Source of the DNA: Bacteroidota bacterium
GTDB lineage: Bacteria; Bacteroidota; Bacteroidia; AKYH767-A; OLB10
Reading direction: 5' to 3'
Length of the DNA: 64,000 nt
NCBI GenBank assembly: GCA_016722525.1
Contig: JADKJB010000015.1
Location: 1 to 64,000 of the forward strand
Numbering within the stretch: the stretch's first letter is position 1; every line of letters begins with the position of its first letter. The position numbers and the translations under genes are program-made. Shown here piece by piece: positions 1 to 8,472 of the stretch. Below the pieces are notes generated by a model. The model made no database searches, was not told where the DNA came from, and saw nothing but the letters and a program-made list of their open reading frames with translations.

Positions 1-1055
1 GGAGTGGATGCAAACAACTGCTCTTCTACAGAATGAGTTGTAACCCATTTCATCACGAGAGGCAAAATCGAGACTTCTGTGACTATTAGCCCAGGAATCC
101 TGACCATGTCTGTTAAAGCCCCCATAAGTTTTAGCTACTCGTTGACCAGCAAGATCAAACAATTCAAATGAACCAACAGGCTCTAAACTACCTACACCAT
201 TTAGTCAAAGTAGTTAGTTGACTTCTGCAATAGAAATTACATATAAGAATATGGAAACATTAATAAAATAAGTTTCGAATCTGAGAAAGCTAGGTAATAT
301 TTCAGGGTCGGTAATGAGAATTTGAAGAAATTGGTGATTGCTTTTACAACTTCAGTACTGGTTATTGTTAATGGCGTAGTATAAATTGGTGAAGATGCAG
401 TTGGCAAAGTTCCATCAGTGGTATAATGAATATCAGAGTTAGGTTCGTTGGTAGTAATGGCAAGTGTTACTGACCCTGAATAAAATCCGGCACCTATACT
501 GTAATCAGGGCGATCGGCATAATCAGCATAAGGTGTAGCACTGTTATTTGATGCATTAGGTGTAGGGGTTGTAAAAATACTCCAAGTAGCAATTCCGTTG
601 AAGGTTCTTCCTATGGAATGATTCAATTGGGTTTTCTGACTAAATTTAACATAGTCAATAATAACTCCGGCACTATTCGAAAGCACAATAAATTCAGGAT
701 TGTTTTTAGTTTGAGTGAGTTTAAAACTGGTATGATAACTAGTTCCTGAAACCATGTTCCTGCCTGATGCCCAAAATCTGGCGAAACCATTGGCAGCTAT
801 AGTTACATTTGCAGGTATTTGCCATTTAGTATTATTCAAAGAGTCATCACTCAAATAATAGCCGGCTAAACTCACTGATGAACCACTTCCATTATAAAGT
901 TCAAACCAATCGCCGTAATCGTTGTAATTATCAGGGAACTGACTTAAATTTGAGCAGGAGTATTCATTAATGACTACCTGAGCCTTCAACGATAAAGAGA
1001 ATACGAATAAAACAATAGTTAATGAGAACTTTGAGAAGTAGTTTTTGATTTTCAT
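1..1055 (-). pseudogene. CotH-type surface protein with lamin-tail and chitobiase-C domains, broken and cut by window edge
   Basis: The 5' part reads as a signal peptide (residues 1-25, ending LKAQ), a lamin-tail domain (about 25-150, 'VVINEYSCSN' then 'DWFELYN') and a chitobiase/hexosaminidase C-terminal-like domain (about 185-245, 'DIHYTTDGTLPTASSPIY'). Near position 300 the frame shifts; the next frame gives 'ETYFINVS' and 'VISIAEVN', and positions 180-1 give 'GSFELFDLAGQRVAKTYGG' and 'NRHGQDSWAN', the start of a CotH kinase-like domain. This LTD-CHB-CotH order is common in secreted Bacteroidota proteins. Besides the shift, positions 180-236 hold two in-frame stops, so this may be a true pseudogene rather than only sequencing error. 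The 3' end lies outside the window. Family assignment is good; function of such proteins is not well established. Confidence 0.75.
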
Positions 1056-1248
1056 AATTTAGAATGATGAATTAATAATTCTTTAACATTTAGTTAATGC
1101 AAGATAGGCATTTTTTGCATTTCTAAAAGCCCTACCAAATAACAGTTGTACACATTTTAGGATAATTTCACTTTGGATATTCACTTAGTATTGAATATCA
1201 AAGATTTAGATAATCATAACTTGAATTTTACTACTATTGCAAAAAAAA

Positions 1249-1256
1249 CATCTTTG
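1249..1256 (+). promoter_or_regulatory. Candidate -7 box (CATCTTTG)
   Basis: A one-mismatch match to the Bacteroidota -7 consensus TAnnTTTG, 17 nt before the ATG of the acetyltransferase gene, with TTG at 1221 as a possible upstream element. Confidence 0.4.
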
Positions 1257-1273
1257 TATTATCCAATAAAACT

Positions 1274-1704
1274 ATGATCAAAGTAAATTCCTGCTCCTTC
1301 AGCAATACCAATTTGTGTAATCCCATTTTCGAAATACGTAATAAGGTATTTGTAGAAGAGCAGATGGTTGCAAGGGAGAAGAGTTTGATAGTTTTGAGGC
1401 AACGAGCATTCACTACCTTGGAACTTTATCGGGAAAACCTGCAGGAACGGCCAGATGGCGAATTACTGAAAAAGGCATTAAGCTCGAAAGGTTTGCTGTT
1501 TTACCTGAGTTCAGGAAAAAAGGAGTTGCGGCTCAAATTGTCAAGGAGATTTTAAAACATGTTACTCCTTTCGGGGATGTAATATACCTGCATGCTCAGG
1601 TTTCGGCTATGGGGTTTTATGAAAAATTGGGCTTTAAAAAAGAAGGGTCGATGTTTTCTGAAGCAAACATCGACCACTACAGATTTGTATTTGGAAAAGC
1701 TTGA
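1274..1704 (+). CDS. GNAT family N-acetyltransferase (one frameshift)
   Basis: Acetyl-CoA-dependent acetyltransferase of the GNAT fold, resembling the ElaA/YjcF-type group ('IRNKVFVEEQMV' near the N-terminus). The frame breaks near 1375; the next frame carries the rest of the fold: 'PAGTARWRI', then the acetyl-CoA-binding stretch 'LERFAVLPEFRKKGVAAQI', then 'MGFYEKLGFKKEGSMFSE' and the stop at 1704. The whole product would be about 143 residues, normal for the family. The break sits in a short purine run (GGGAGAAG) and looks like a one-base sequencing loss. The substrate is unknown. It converges on, and slightly overlaps, the minus-strand gene that follows. Confidence 0.8.
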
Positions 1705-2665
1705 TTCTTTTACTTAGAACTACCCGCTTTTCTTTAACCATGGAGCCATTAGTTACTCTTAAAACATAATTACCACGACTGATCGTATTTGAACTTAAAA
1801 CAAATTCATTACTTCCTGGCTTAGCTTCGAATTGCTCAGCAGCCAGTTCGTTTTCCTGAACATCCGACAATGAGACCCGGAAGCTATCTTCAATTTGAGT
1901 ATTAATTACAATTCTAAAAGATCCATAACCATTAGGAAACACATCTACTTCAGTATTAGCAGTAGCACCTTTTGAGCATTGTACTTTTACAGGCTCAGAA
2001 TACTCATACTTACCTTTTCCAACTACTTTTCTCAGACGATAAAAAGCATCATCACTCTTTCCGGTTGATTCCTCTACCATGTAAAAGTTCTTTCCATCTT
2101 TCTTTTCAGGTTGAGGTGCACGGGAAAATACTTCGTAACTAACTTTGTCGTAAGTCTTTTCTATTTCATAGGCATATTTTGAACCACCTTCGGTAATCCA
2201 ATTGAATGCCAGTGAACCATCATTACAACTCGCTTCAAAGCTTTGAAGTTCCTCGTCCAATGCTTTGGATTTCAGCTTCTGCAACTTGTCGAAATTCTTG
2301 GATGATGCCTCTATAGCTGTCTTATTAACAAAAGACTTTCCTCACTTTTAGTAGCAGCACTACCAATTTGATCAGCAGGTTTCTTCTTAATAACAACAGC
2401 ATTTGTAAAATCAGAAGCTTCTTCTTTTTTGCCAGGTTGAACAAGGGCAACCTGCGCCATAGCTGTTGGAGGGTCAACTACTAAAGCGTTTTCAAAAGAA
2501 GCTGGAACTGATTGATTTTGTGCGTAATTTTCCTTTCAAAGGATCCGATAACATAAGGTATCCTGCTATTGCAAGAGCCCCAATGGCTATTCCTCCGGTA
2601 ATATTGAGGATTTTAACATGATCTTTGATTTGTTTAATTTCTTTTCTGTGATTTTCGTTTTTCAT
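1634..2665 (-). CDS. Hypothetical protein with N-terminal membrane anchor and T9SS-tail-like C-terminus (two frameshifts)
   Basis: I do not recognise a named family. From the ATG at 2665 the protein has a charged N-terminus (about 18 residues) and one transmembrane segment ('NITGGIAIGALAIAGYLML'). After a shift near 2535 a linker follows ('SFENALVVDPPTAMAQ'), and after a second shift near 2330 a soluble beta-rich part. The last 80 residues resemble a T9SS type A sorting tail: 'VFPNGYGSFRIVINTQ' and 'ISRGNYVLRVTNGSMVKEKR'. If the tail ends as usual after 'KRVVLSK', the true stop lies near 1706 and the 72-base overlap with the acetyltransferase gene is an artefact of a third indel. A membrane anchor in place of a cleavable signal is unusual for a T9SS cargo. 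Real gene: likely; function: unknown. Confidence 0.6.
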
Positions 2666-2796
2666 ATCTGGTCCTTAAGAATCGATCAGAGTTTACGGTC
2701 ATACACCCCAAAGGTTGCGAAAATATTTTAATAATTCAATACGAAATAGAAAAGTTTCTTACATCGATCTTACAATAACTACAAAGTATAAATGTT

Positions 2797-2804
2797 CATC
2801 TTTG
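2797..2804 (+). promoter_or_regulatory. Candidate -7 box (CATCTTTG)
   Basis: One mismatch from TAnnTTTG, 13 nt before the MATE transporter ATG at 2818. The same CATCTTTG variant lies before the acetyltransferase gene. Confidence 0.4.
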
Positions 2805-2817
2805 CATTCTTATTGCA

Positions 2818-4149
2818 ATGAAAGTCAATTCATCATACAAAGATATCTGGTCAATTTCTTACCCGATTATCCTGGGAAGTCTGGCCACAACAGTTCTAAA
2901 CATAACCAACACTGCCTTTTTAGCTCGCGTTGGAGAGGTTGAATTAGGGGCTATGGCAATAGCTGGTGTTTTTTATTTTGTGTTGGTGATGATAGGCATT
3001 GCATTAGGAACCGGTGCTCAAATTTTAATTTCCAGAAGAGCAGGAGAAGGCGATACTAATGAAATAGGAAAATTATTTGATCATACCTTTCTGCTGCTTT
3101 CAGGAGTAGCGATAATTATGTTTTTGTTCAGTGTGCTCATTGCTCCTGATTTTTTCAGCTTATTACTTAAATCACCGAACGTCCTTAAAGCATGTAACGA
3201 TTATATAGGAATCAGAAGTTATGGAATACTTATAACGCTTGTATCAATCACATTCCGGTCCTTTTTTATTGGAATCAGTCATACTCGTATTATAACGTAT
3301 TCAGCAATCATAATGATGGTCGCCAATGTGATTCTCGACTATTTATTGATTTTCGGCAAGTATGGCTTTCCTGAAATGGGGATCAAAGGCGCTGCCTGGG
3401 CATCGGTAATTGCAGAATTTATTGCCTTCGCCTACCTGTTCCTCTATTCTTTGGTAAAACATGAATTCCATCACTTCCGGTTATTTCGTTTTACAGAATT
3501 GACCCATTCAAGATTTTCATCCATTTTCCACCTCTCCTCCCCTGTTATTCTTCAAAACACCTTATCTATGGGTGCCTGGTTTTTGTTTTTCGTTTTTATA
3601 GAAAGAATGGGAGAACACGAATTAGCTATTTCAAATATTATAAGAGCCACCTACATGATACTGATGACACCTATTTGGGGTTATGCATCAGCTACTAATA
3701 GTATGGTGAGCAATCTGATTGGACAAGGGAAAATTGAAGAGGTGAAACAATTGGTAAAGAGGATCATTAATTTGAGTCTTATTACATCAGGATTGTTATT
3801 TGCCATTACATTTATTTCTCCTCAATGGTTATTACGAATTACCACCTCCGATCAGGTACTCATTGCCGACTCCATGGGAACCTATTACATTATTATTGGT
3901 GCCATGCTGTTATTTTCTGTAAGTGTTATATTGCTGAGTGCTGTTTCAGGTTCTGGGAATACCAAATCAGCCATGGTAATTGAATTTTTTAATATTCTTG
4001 TTTATATGATTTACGTTTACTTTTGTGCCATTGTAATTAATGCTTCCATTGAGGTGGTGTGGTTTTCTGAAATCATTTACTGGGTATTAATGGGAGTGTT
4101 TTCTGCTATGTACTTAAAATTCAGCAAATGGAAACCTGTAGAAATATAA
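2818..4149 (+). CDS. MATE family efflux transporter
   Basis: A 443-residue intact membrane protein with about 12 hydrophobic segments, the usual length and architecture of MATE (multi antimicrobial extrusion) cation-coupled exporters. The N-terminal bundle begins 'SYPIILGSLATTVLNITNTA' and continues with 'GTGAQILISRRAGEGD', a typical MATE first-half pattern; the second half repeats it from about residue 235 ('LSSPVILQNTLSMGAWF'). It probably exports organic cations or drugs using a sodium or proton gradient; the substrate cannot be told from sequence. Its 3' end overlaps the next lipoprotein gene by 22 bases, so the two are probably co-transcribed. No frameshift. Confidence 0.9.
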   Translation: MKVNSSYKDIWSISYPIILGSLATTVLNITNTAFLARVGEVELGAMAIAGVFYFVLVMIGIALGTGAQILISRRAGEGDTNEIGKLFDHTFLLLSGVAIIMFLFSVLIAPDFFSLLLKSPNVLKACNDYIGIRSYGILITLVSITFRSFFIGISHTRIITYSAIIMMVANVILDYLLIFGKYGFPEMGIKGAAWASVIAEFIAFAYLFLYSLVKHEFHHFRLFRFTELTHSRFSSIFHLSSPVILQNTLSMGAWFLFFVFIERMGEHELAISNIIRATYMILMTPIWGYASATNSMVSNLIGQGKIEEVKQLVKRIINLSLITSGLLFAITFISPQWLLRITTSDQVLIADSMGTYYIIIGAMLLFSVSVILLSAVSGSGNTKSAMVIEFFNILVYMIYVYFCAIVINASIEVVWFSEIIYWVLMGVFSAMYLKFSKWKPVEI

Positions 4150-4457
4150 AAATATCACTTTGCCTGTTAGTATGTATTTTAATAACTAATAGCTCCTGTA
4201 AAGTGAAAGAAAAACAGGAAATAATTAGTATTCCTGCCAATGCAATTTTGGTGAGTGTAATTGATTATACTGATTTAGATGGGTGTCAAATGCTATTGCA
4301 AATGGAGAATGGTGACAAATTGCAACCAATTAATCTTCCTGAAAAGTATAGCATACCGGGCATACGATTATTCATCACCTACAAAAACGCTGAAGGAATG
4401 AGCATTTGCATGGCCGGCAAACTAGTTCAATTAATACATATCAGTGAAGCTAAATAA
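4128..4457 (+). CDS. Small predicted lipoprotein
   Basis: 109 residues with a signal peptide ('ISLCLLVCILITNSSC') whose Cys near residue 24 looks like a lipobox, although the -3 to -1 residues (N-S-S) are weak. The mature part of about 85 residues is beta-rich ('AILVSVIDYTDLDGCQMLL') and resembles small Bacteroidota envelope proteins of unknown function. The start lies inside the MATE gene in another frame, which supports translational coupling. No enzymatic motif seen. Confidence 0.6.
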   Translation: METCRNIKISLCLLVCILITNSSCKVKEKQEIISIPANAILVSVIDYTDLDGCQMLLQMENGDKLQPINLPEKYSIPGIRLFITYKNAEGMSICMAGKLVQLIHISEAK

Positions 4458-4476
4458 GCTGTAAAAAATCGCATCC

Positions 4477-5436
4477 ATGAACATAATTTTTCTAGAACAC
4501 CTTTATTTGCCGTTCCGTCGCTGGATATTTTGGTCAAGAACGGATATACAATTTCAGCAGTAATTACCGCTCCCGGAAAACCAGCAGGAAGAGGACTCAA
4601 AATCAAAGAATCCCCTGTAAAAATTTATGCTGATGAAAAAGGGTTAAAAACCATGCAACCGGTTAAATTAAATGATCCGGAATTTTTAAACAATGTGAAG
4701 TTATTAAACCCGGACCTGATGATAGTTGTGGCATTTAGAATGATGCCTGAAGCACTTTGGCAGATGCCGAAGCAAGGCACCTTCAACCTGCATGGCTCCT
4801 TGCTGCCTCAATACAGAGGCGCTGCACCCATTAACAGGGCCATTATGAATGGTGAAACTGAAACCGGTGTAACAACTTTTTTTCTTAAGCAGGAAATTGA
4901 TACCGGAGATATTATTTTCAGAGAAAAGGTAGAAATAACTCCAGATGAAACAGCGGGTGAACTTCACGATGCCATGATGCTTGAAGGAGCTAAGCTGGTA
5001 CTTAGAACAGTGCAGGCAATTGAATCCAATAAAGTGTCTGCTATTCATCAATCAGATCTGATTCATGATGGGGAAACTATTAAAATGGCACCAAAATTTA
5101 TTCGGATGACTGCAAAATAAATTGGAAAATGAGCGCTGCTTCCATTCACAACCAGGTTCGGGGATTAAGTCCTTTTCCAGGTGCTTTCAATTACATTTGT
5201 GATCACGGCGGCAACTCATTGCACCTAAAAATTTTTAAAACCCGATTTTGTACTGAAGGCATTGCAGGAGAACCCGGAATGATTACAGTACAAAACAATA
5301 AATTATTTTTCAAATGTGGTGATGCAGCCATAGAGGTTTTGGAACTGCAGCAGGAGGGCAAGAAAAAATGATAGCCGCCGATTACATTAAAGGATTTAGA
5401 GTAGAAAAAGGCTGGAAGGTTCAATTTACTAATTGA
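4477..5436 (+). CDS. fmt: Methionyl-tRNA formyltransferase (three frameshifts)
   Basis: Formylates the initiator methionyl-tRNA using 10-formyl-tetrahydrofolate. The N-terminal Rossmann domain carries the active-site stretch 'LHGSLLPQYRGAAPINRA' and 'EIDTGDII'; the C-terminal OB-like domain is seen as 'IHNQVRGLSPFPGAF' and ends 'EKGWKVQFTN'. The reading frame breaks near 4493 (CTAGAACACC where a GG is expected), near 5095 (AAAATTTA) and near 5368 (poly-A), each a one-base change at a short run. Restoring them gives about 320 residues, the normal length. A nearly essential gene broken three times at homopolymers argues for sequence error. The start ATG at 4477 gives the expected 'MNIIFL' N-terminus. 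Confidence 0.9.
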
Positions 5437-5504
5437 CAACTGAATGTTAATAAAGAACATTGTATATCCTCAAAGGGGGCACCGAATATCACCACTTTTG
5501 CAAG

Positions 5505-6182
5505 ATTAGGAATGCAGGGTCAGGAGTAAGTGCAGAAAGTGGAATCAGAACCTTTCGGGATTCGAATGGACTTTGGGAAGAGTACGATATTGAAGAAGTG
5601 GCTACTCCGCAGGCCTGGGCCCGCAACCCCTCGCTGGTACAAAGGTTTTACAATGAGCGCCGGAAACAGGTTCTGGAAGCTAAACCCAATGCCGCTCATT
5701 TAGCACTTGCTCAACTTCAAAACAATTTTGATGTTATTGTGATAACGCAAAATGTTGATGATTTGCATGAAAGAGCCGGTTCTTCAAATGTGATACACTT
5801 ACATGGTGAAATACTCAAATCGAGAAGTTCGCGTTTTCCTGATTTGATTTATGATATAGATGGATATGAGTTATCGATGGATAGTGTTTGCGAAAAAGGA
5901 TTCCCGCTTCGTCCACATATTGTTTGGTTCGGTGAATCGGTTCCACTTATGGAAGCTGCAATAAATGAAGTTTCTGCCGCTGATATATTAATTGTAGTTG
6001 GTACTTCGCTGGAAGTTTATCCGGCCGCAAGCCTGATCAATTATGCTTCAAACAAATCAATTAAATACCTGATTGATCCAGAAGCAAAAGCATTGAGCGG
6101 ATTAAAAAACTTAACCGTTATTAAAGAAAAAGCCGGATTTGCCATTCCTGCCTTGGTAAATCAATTGAATTCTGAACTATGA
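5505..6182 (+). CDS. Sirtuin-family NAD-dependent protein deacylase, zinc-less type, N-terminus damaged
   Basis: Removes acyl groups from lysine using NAD+. Visible motifs are 'GSGVSAESGIRTFRDS' (NAD-binding loop, normally GAG), 'TQNVDDLHERAG', the catalytic His in 'HLHGE', and 'VGTSLEVYPAAS'. 'FYNERR' carries the Tyr-x-x-Arg pair that, in E. coli CobB and SIRT5, selects acidic acyl groups such as succinyl. The zinc module is absent: where CobB has Cys-x2-Cys pairs this protein has only one Cys ('SVCEKG'). About 5-8 N-terminal residues are missing compared with relatives; the frame begins at an ATT at 5505 next to a CACTTTTG box, so a small deletion is likely. It overlaps the next start by 4 bases (ATGA), implying co-translation. 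Confidence 0.8.
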   Translation: MRNAGSGVSAESGIRTFRDSNGLWEEYDIEEVATPQAWARNPSLVQRFYNERRKQVLEAKPNAAHLALAQLQNNFDVIVITQNVDDLHERAGSSNVIHLHGEILKSRSSRFPDLIYDIDGYELSMDSVCEKGFPLRPHIVWFGESVPLMEAAINEVSAADILIVVGTSLEVYPAASLINYASNKSIKYLIDPEAKALSGLKNLTVIKEKAGFAIPALVNQLNSEL

Positions 6183-6781
6183 CACTGAGCGTCGAATTTA
6201 TGCATTCCGATATCTTCAACTGGCTGATTTTGCCGTTGATGATTTTTCTTGCACGTACCTGTGATGTAACCCTAGCTACGCTTCGAAATATTTTCATTGC
6301 ACGCAACATCCGTAAAATTGTGCCTTTGCTTGGTTTTGAGGTTTTAATATGGTTGGTAGCAGTGAGTCAAACTATAAATAATTTGCACAATATTGCATGT
6401 TACATTGGCTTTGCAGGTGGTTACTCTATGGGTATTTTTGTTGGATTGACCATTGAAGAAAAGCTGGCTCTTGGTAAGCAGGTAGTAAGAATTATCACCA
6501 ATCAGGATCCAACTAATTTGATTAATGCCTTGTATGAAGCTAAAATGGGAGTTACTGTGATTGATGGGAAGGGTGTTAAAGGACCCGTTAAGGTCATTTT
6601 CACGACCCTAAAGCGTAAAGATGTTCTGTTTGTCGATGAGCTGATCCAGCTTCACACGCCTAACGCTTTTTATACTATTGAAGACATCAGAAATTCCAAC
6701 ATGGGGGTGTTTCCTGAAAAAAAGGGAGAAAGTCGCTATTCTTTTTTGAGAATGTTACTTCCGGGAGGCACAAATAAATAG
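6179..6781 (+). CDS. UPF0316 membrane protein (DUF5698 plus DUF2179)
   Basis: 200 residues: three hydrophobic segments in the first 95 residues, with the family-typical 'RTCDVTLATLRNIF' (DUF5698), followed by a soluble DUF2179 domain of about 55 residues ('YEAKMGVTVIDGKGVKG' and 'FTTLKRKDV'). The family is widespread and poorly characterised; DUF2179 domains in related proteins are thought to bind small ligands. The start overlaps the sirtuin stop (ATGA), so the pair forms one translation unit. Intact. Confidence 0.85.
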   Translation: MTLSVEFMHSDIFNWLILPLMIFLARTCDVTLATLRNIFIARNIRKIVPLLGFEVLIWLVAVSQTINNLHNIACYIGFAGGYSMGIFVGLTIEEKLALGKQVVRIITNQDPTNLINALYEAKMGVTVIDGKGVKGPVKVIFTTLKRKDVLFVDELIQLHTPNAFYTIEDIRNSNMGVFPEKKGESRYSFLRMLLPGGTNK

Positions 6782-6828
6782 AAATCACTTTTTTTTTTGA
6801 ACTTGAAACAAAAAGTCATTTTAAATTG

Positions 6829-6836
6829 TATTTTTG
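6829..6836 (+). promoter_or_regulatory. Bacteroidota -7 promoter box (TATTTTTG)
   Basis: A perfect TAnnTTTG match 29 nt before the oxidase subunit III start, with a TTG at 6804 at roughly the distance expected for the -33 element. Confidence 0.55.
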
Positions 6837-6865
6837 AGTAAAGGTTTACAATTAGGCCTGAGATC

Positions 6866-7498
6866 ATGAGTACCAATCGGAAAACTCGTAGCGACAAAGC
6901 AAATCCAACAGGATTCAGCAGGATGGAGAAATTTCATCCTTTTAAAACATTATTGTTTTTTGGTTTAGTCGGAAGTAGAGTTCTTTTCCTGTCAGTTGTT
7001 TTTTTATATTTCATCTCTGTTTCAAGAGGCAGCATTCCAGAAGGCTTTACACTCCCCAACGCATTTTCAATAAGTACCATTTTCTTATTACTCAGCAGCT
7101 ACACCATATCCGGTTTAGTCGCATCCTTTAAAAGCGACTCTTTCCGAAATATGAAATTAGCTCTACTGGGTACGCTGGTATTAAGTGGTTTATTTTGTGT
7201 GGCTCAAATAGCTGGTTGGAAAAAGCTCATTGATGCCGGTTTGTTTCTCAATACTAATGTGGGAGTAGCTTATCTTTATATTATAACAGGACTTCACTTC
7301 CTGCATGTGGTTGGGGGCATGATTTTTCTTTTGGTGCTAACTGCAAGTGTGTTTGGGAAATCGAATAACATTGCTAAATCACTACTTTTCTTGACTGATG
7401 AGTACCAGTTAACCCGACTTCAATTGATAACCATCTATTGGCATTTTGTTGATGCTGTTTGGATTTTGTTGTTTTTTATGTTCTTGTTTTCCTTTTGA
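6866..7498 (+). CDS. Heme-copper oxidase subunit III family protein, stand-alone
   Basis: 210 residues with five to six transmembrane segments. The family signatures are in the second half: 'ITGLHFLHVVGGMIF' and 'IYWHFVDAVWILLFFMFLF', matching the conserved histidines of cytochrome c/quinol oxidase subunit III. Subunit III stabilises the catalytic subunit of the respiratory terminal oxidase in the inner membrane. No subunit I, II or IV gene is nearby; instead it is followed 5 nt later by a lipoprotein gene. Bacteroidota often carry extra subunit III paralogues, so it may be an accessory copy or belong to an oxidase encoded elsewhere. Confidence 0.85.
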   Translation: MSTNRKTRSDKANPTGFSRMEKFHPFKTLLFFGLVGSRVLFLSVVFLYFISVSRGSIPEGFTLPNAFSISTIFLLLSSYTISGLVASFKSDSFRNMKLALLGTLVLSGLFCVAQIAGWKKLIDAGLFLNTNVGVAYLYIITGLHFLHVVGGMIFLLVLTASVFGKSNNIAKSLLFLTDEYQLTRLQLITIYWHFVDAVWILLFFMFLFSF

Positions 7499-7503
7499 GT
7501 TAA

Positions 7504-8466
7504 ATGAAAAACATTGCCATTTTTCTGATTGTAATACTTCTATCAGGATGCAAAAAGAATTTAACAGAGCTTCCTTATCAAAAAATAAACACACCGGTTT
7601 CTAGTACCTTCAGGGATTTGGAAGTTTTAGCTAACGGGACTATTTTTGTTTGTGGTGGCGAAGACGATTCCGGATTCATACTCTATTCAACTGATTCAGG
7701 AGTATCCTGGAATTATTCCGGTTCCATTTTCGACAATTCCATAAACGCTATTCATTTTATCAGCTCCGACACCGGATTTGCAGCCGATTCTGACATTTTA
7801 ATTTACCGTACCACCAACGCTGGAAACTCCTGGGAACCCTTTTATGCCACCTCCTGGCCACTCACAGTTAACAGATACTTGCGTGATATTTGGTTCAGCA
7901 CCGACAGTATCGGATTTGTTTGCGGAGGTAAAAATTTTGGTAATGGAGTTTTATTTAAAACCAACAATAAAGGAGATGCATGGACTTTCAGCGAATTCAA
8001 TCACGAGTTAAGAGGTGTTTGTTTTTCTGATTCAGAAAATGGCATCATTTGCGGATACGGCACCTTGATGCGAACTACCAATGGCGGAATAAATTTCACC
8101 ATGGAAGATGCAAATAATAAGTTCTACACAAGTATTTGTACCGATCAAACAGGAAATTTCTGGATGTGTGATTTTGATGGTGGCATATACAAATCTGAGA
8201 ACAAAGGAGATTCCTGGATCAAAATAAGGAAAAGTAGTAGTTGGAGTATCAATGAGCATCAACTGAACGCTATTGCAGTTGCCGCTTCAGGTAAAATTGT
8301 GGTTACAGGCACCAATGGAATTATTAGTTGGAGTACTGATGGTGGGAACTCCTGGCAGGACAAAATTTCGTTTGACGGGAAAGATGTTTTGCAAATAAAA
8401 TGGTTGTCTGAAAACCAGGCTATTGCCTGCGGTAAGGATGGCGGTCTTTATCGCGTTTCTTTATAA
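7504..8466 (+). CDS. YCF48-like beta-propeller lipoprotein
   Basis: 320 residues. A lipoprotein signal ('IFLIVILLSGC', Cys at 16) precedes repeated propeller blades with the BNR/YCF48 pattern: 'TDSGVSWNYS', 'TNAGNSWEPF', 'NNKGDAWTFS', 'ENKGDSWIKI' and 'TDGGNSWQDK', about 40-50 residues apart, each followed by 'DTGFAAD' or 'SIGFVCGG'-type strands. In cyanobacteria and plants YCF48 helps assemble photosystem II; in Bacteroidota such proteins are envelope proteins of unknown role. It starts 5 nt after the oxidase subunit III stop, so a link to assembly of a respiratory complex is possible but only inferred. It converges with the PagL-like gene with a 6-base gap. Confidence 0.8.
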   Translation: MKNIAIFLIVILLSGCKKNLTELPYQKINTPVSSTFRDLEVLANGTIFVCGGEDDSGFILYSTDSGVSWNYSGSIFDNSINAIHFISSDTGFAADSDILIYRTTNAGNSWEPFYATSWPLTVNRYLRDIWFSTDSIGFVCGGKNFGNGVLFKTNNKGDAWTFSEFNHELRGVCFSDSENGIICGYGTLMRTTNGGINFTMEDANNKFYTSICTDQTGNFWMCDFDGGIYKSENKGDSWIKIRKSSSWSINEHQLNAIAVAASGKIVVTGTNGIISWSTDGGNSWQDKISFDGKDVLQIKWLSENQAIACGKDGGLYRVSL

Positions 8467-8472
8467 GCGCAA

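Noticed and set aside
4704..5051. A 115-codon minus-strand frame inside fmt
   Set aside because: Antisense to the conserved formyltransferase domain; no family features.
4477..5436. Programmed frameshifting in fmt and similar genes
   Set aside because: Breaks are at different simple runs, lack consistent slippery heptamers with downstream structures, and occur in genes not known to use recoding.
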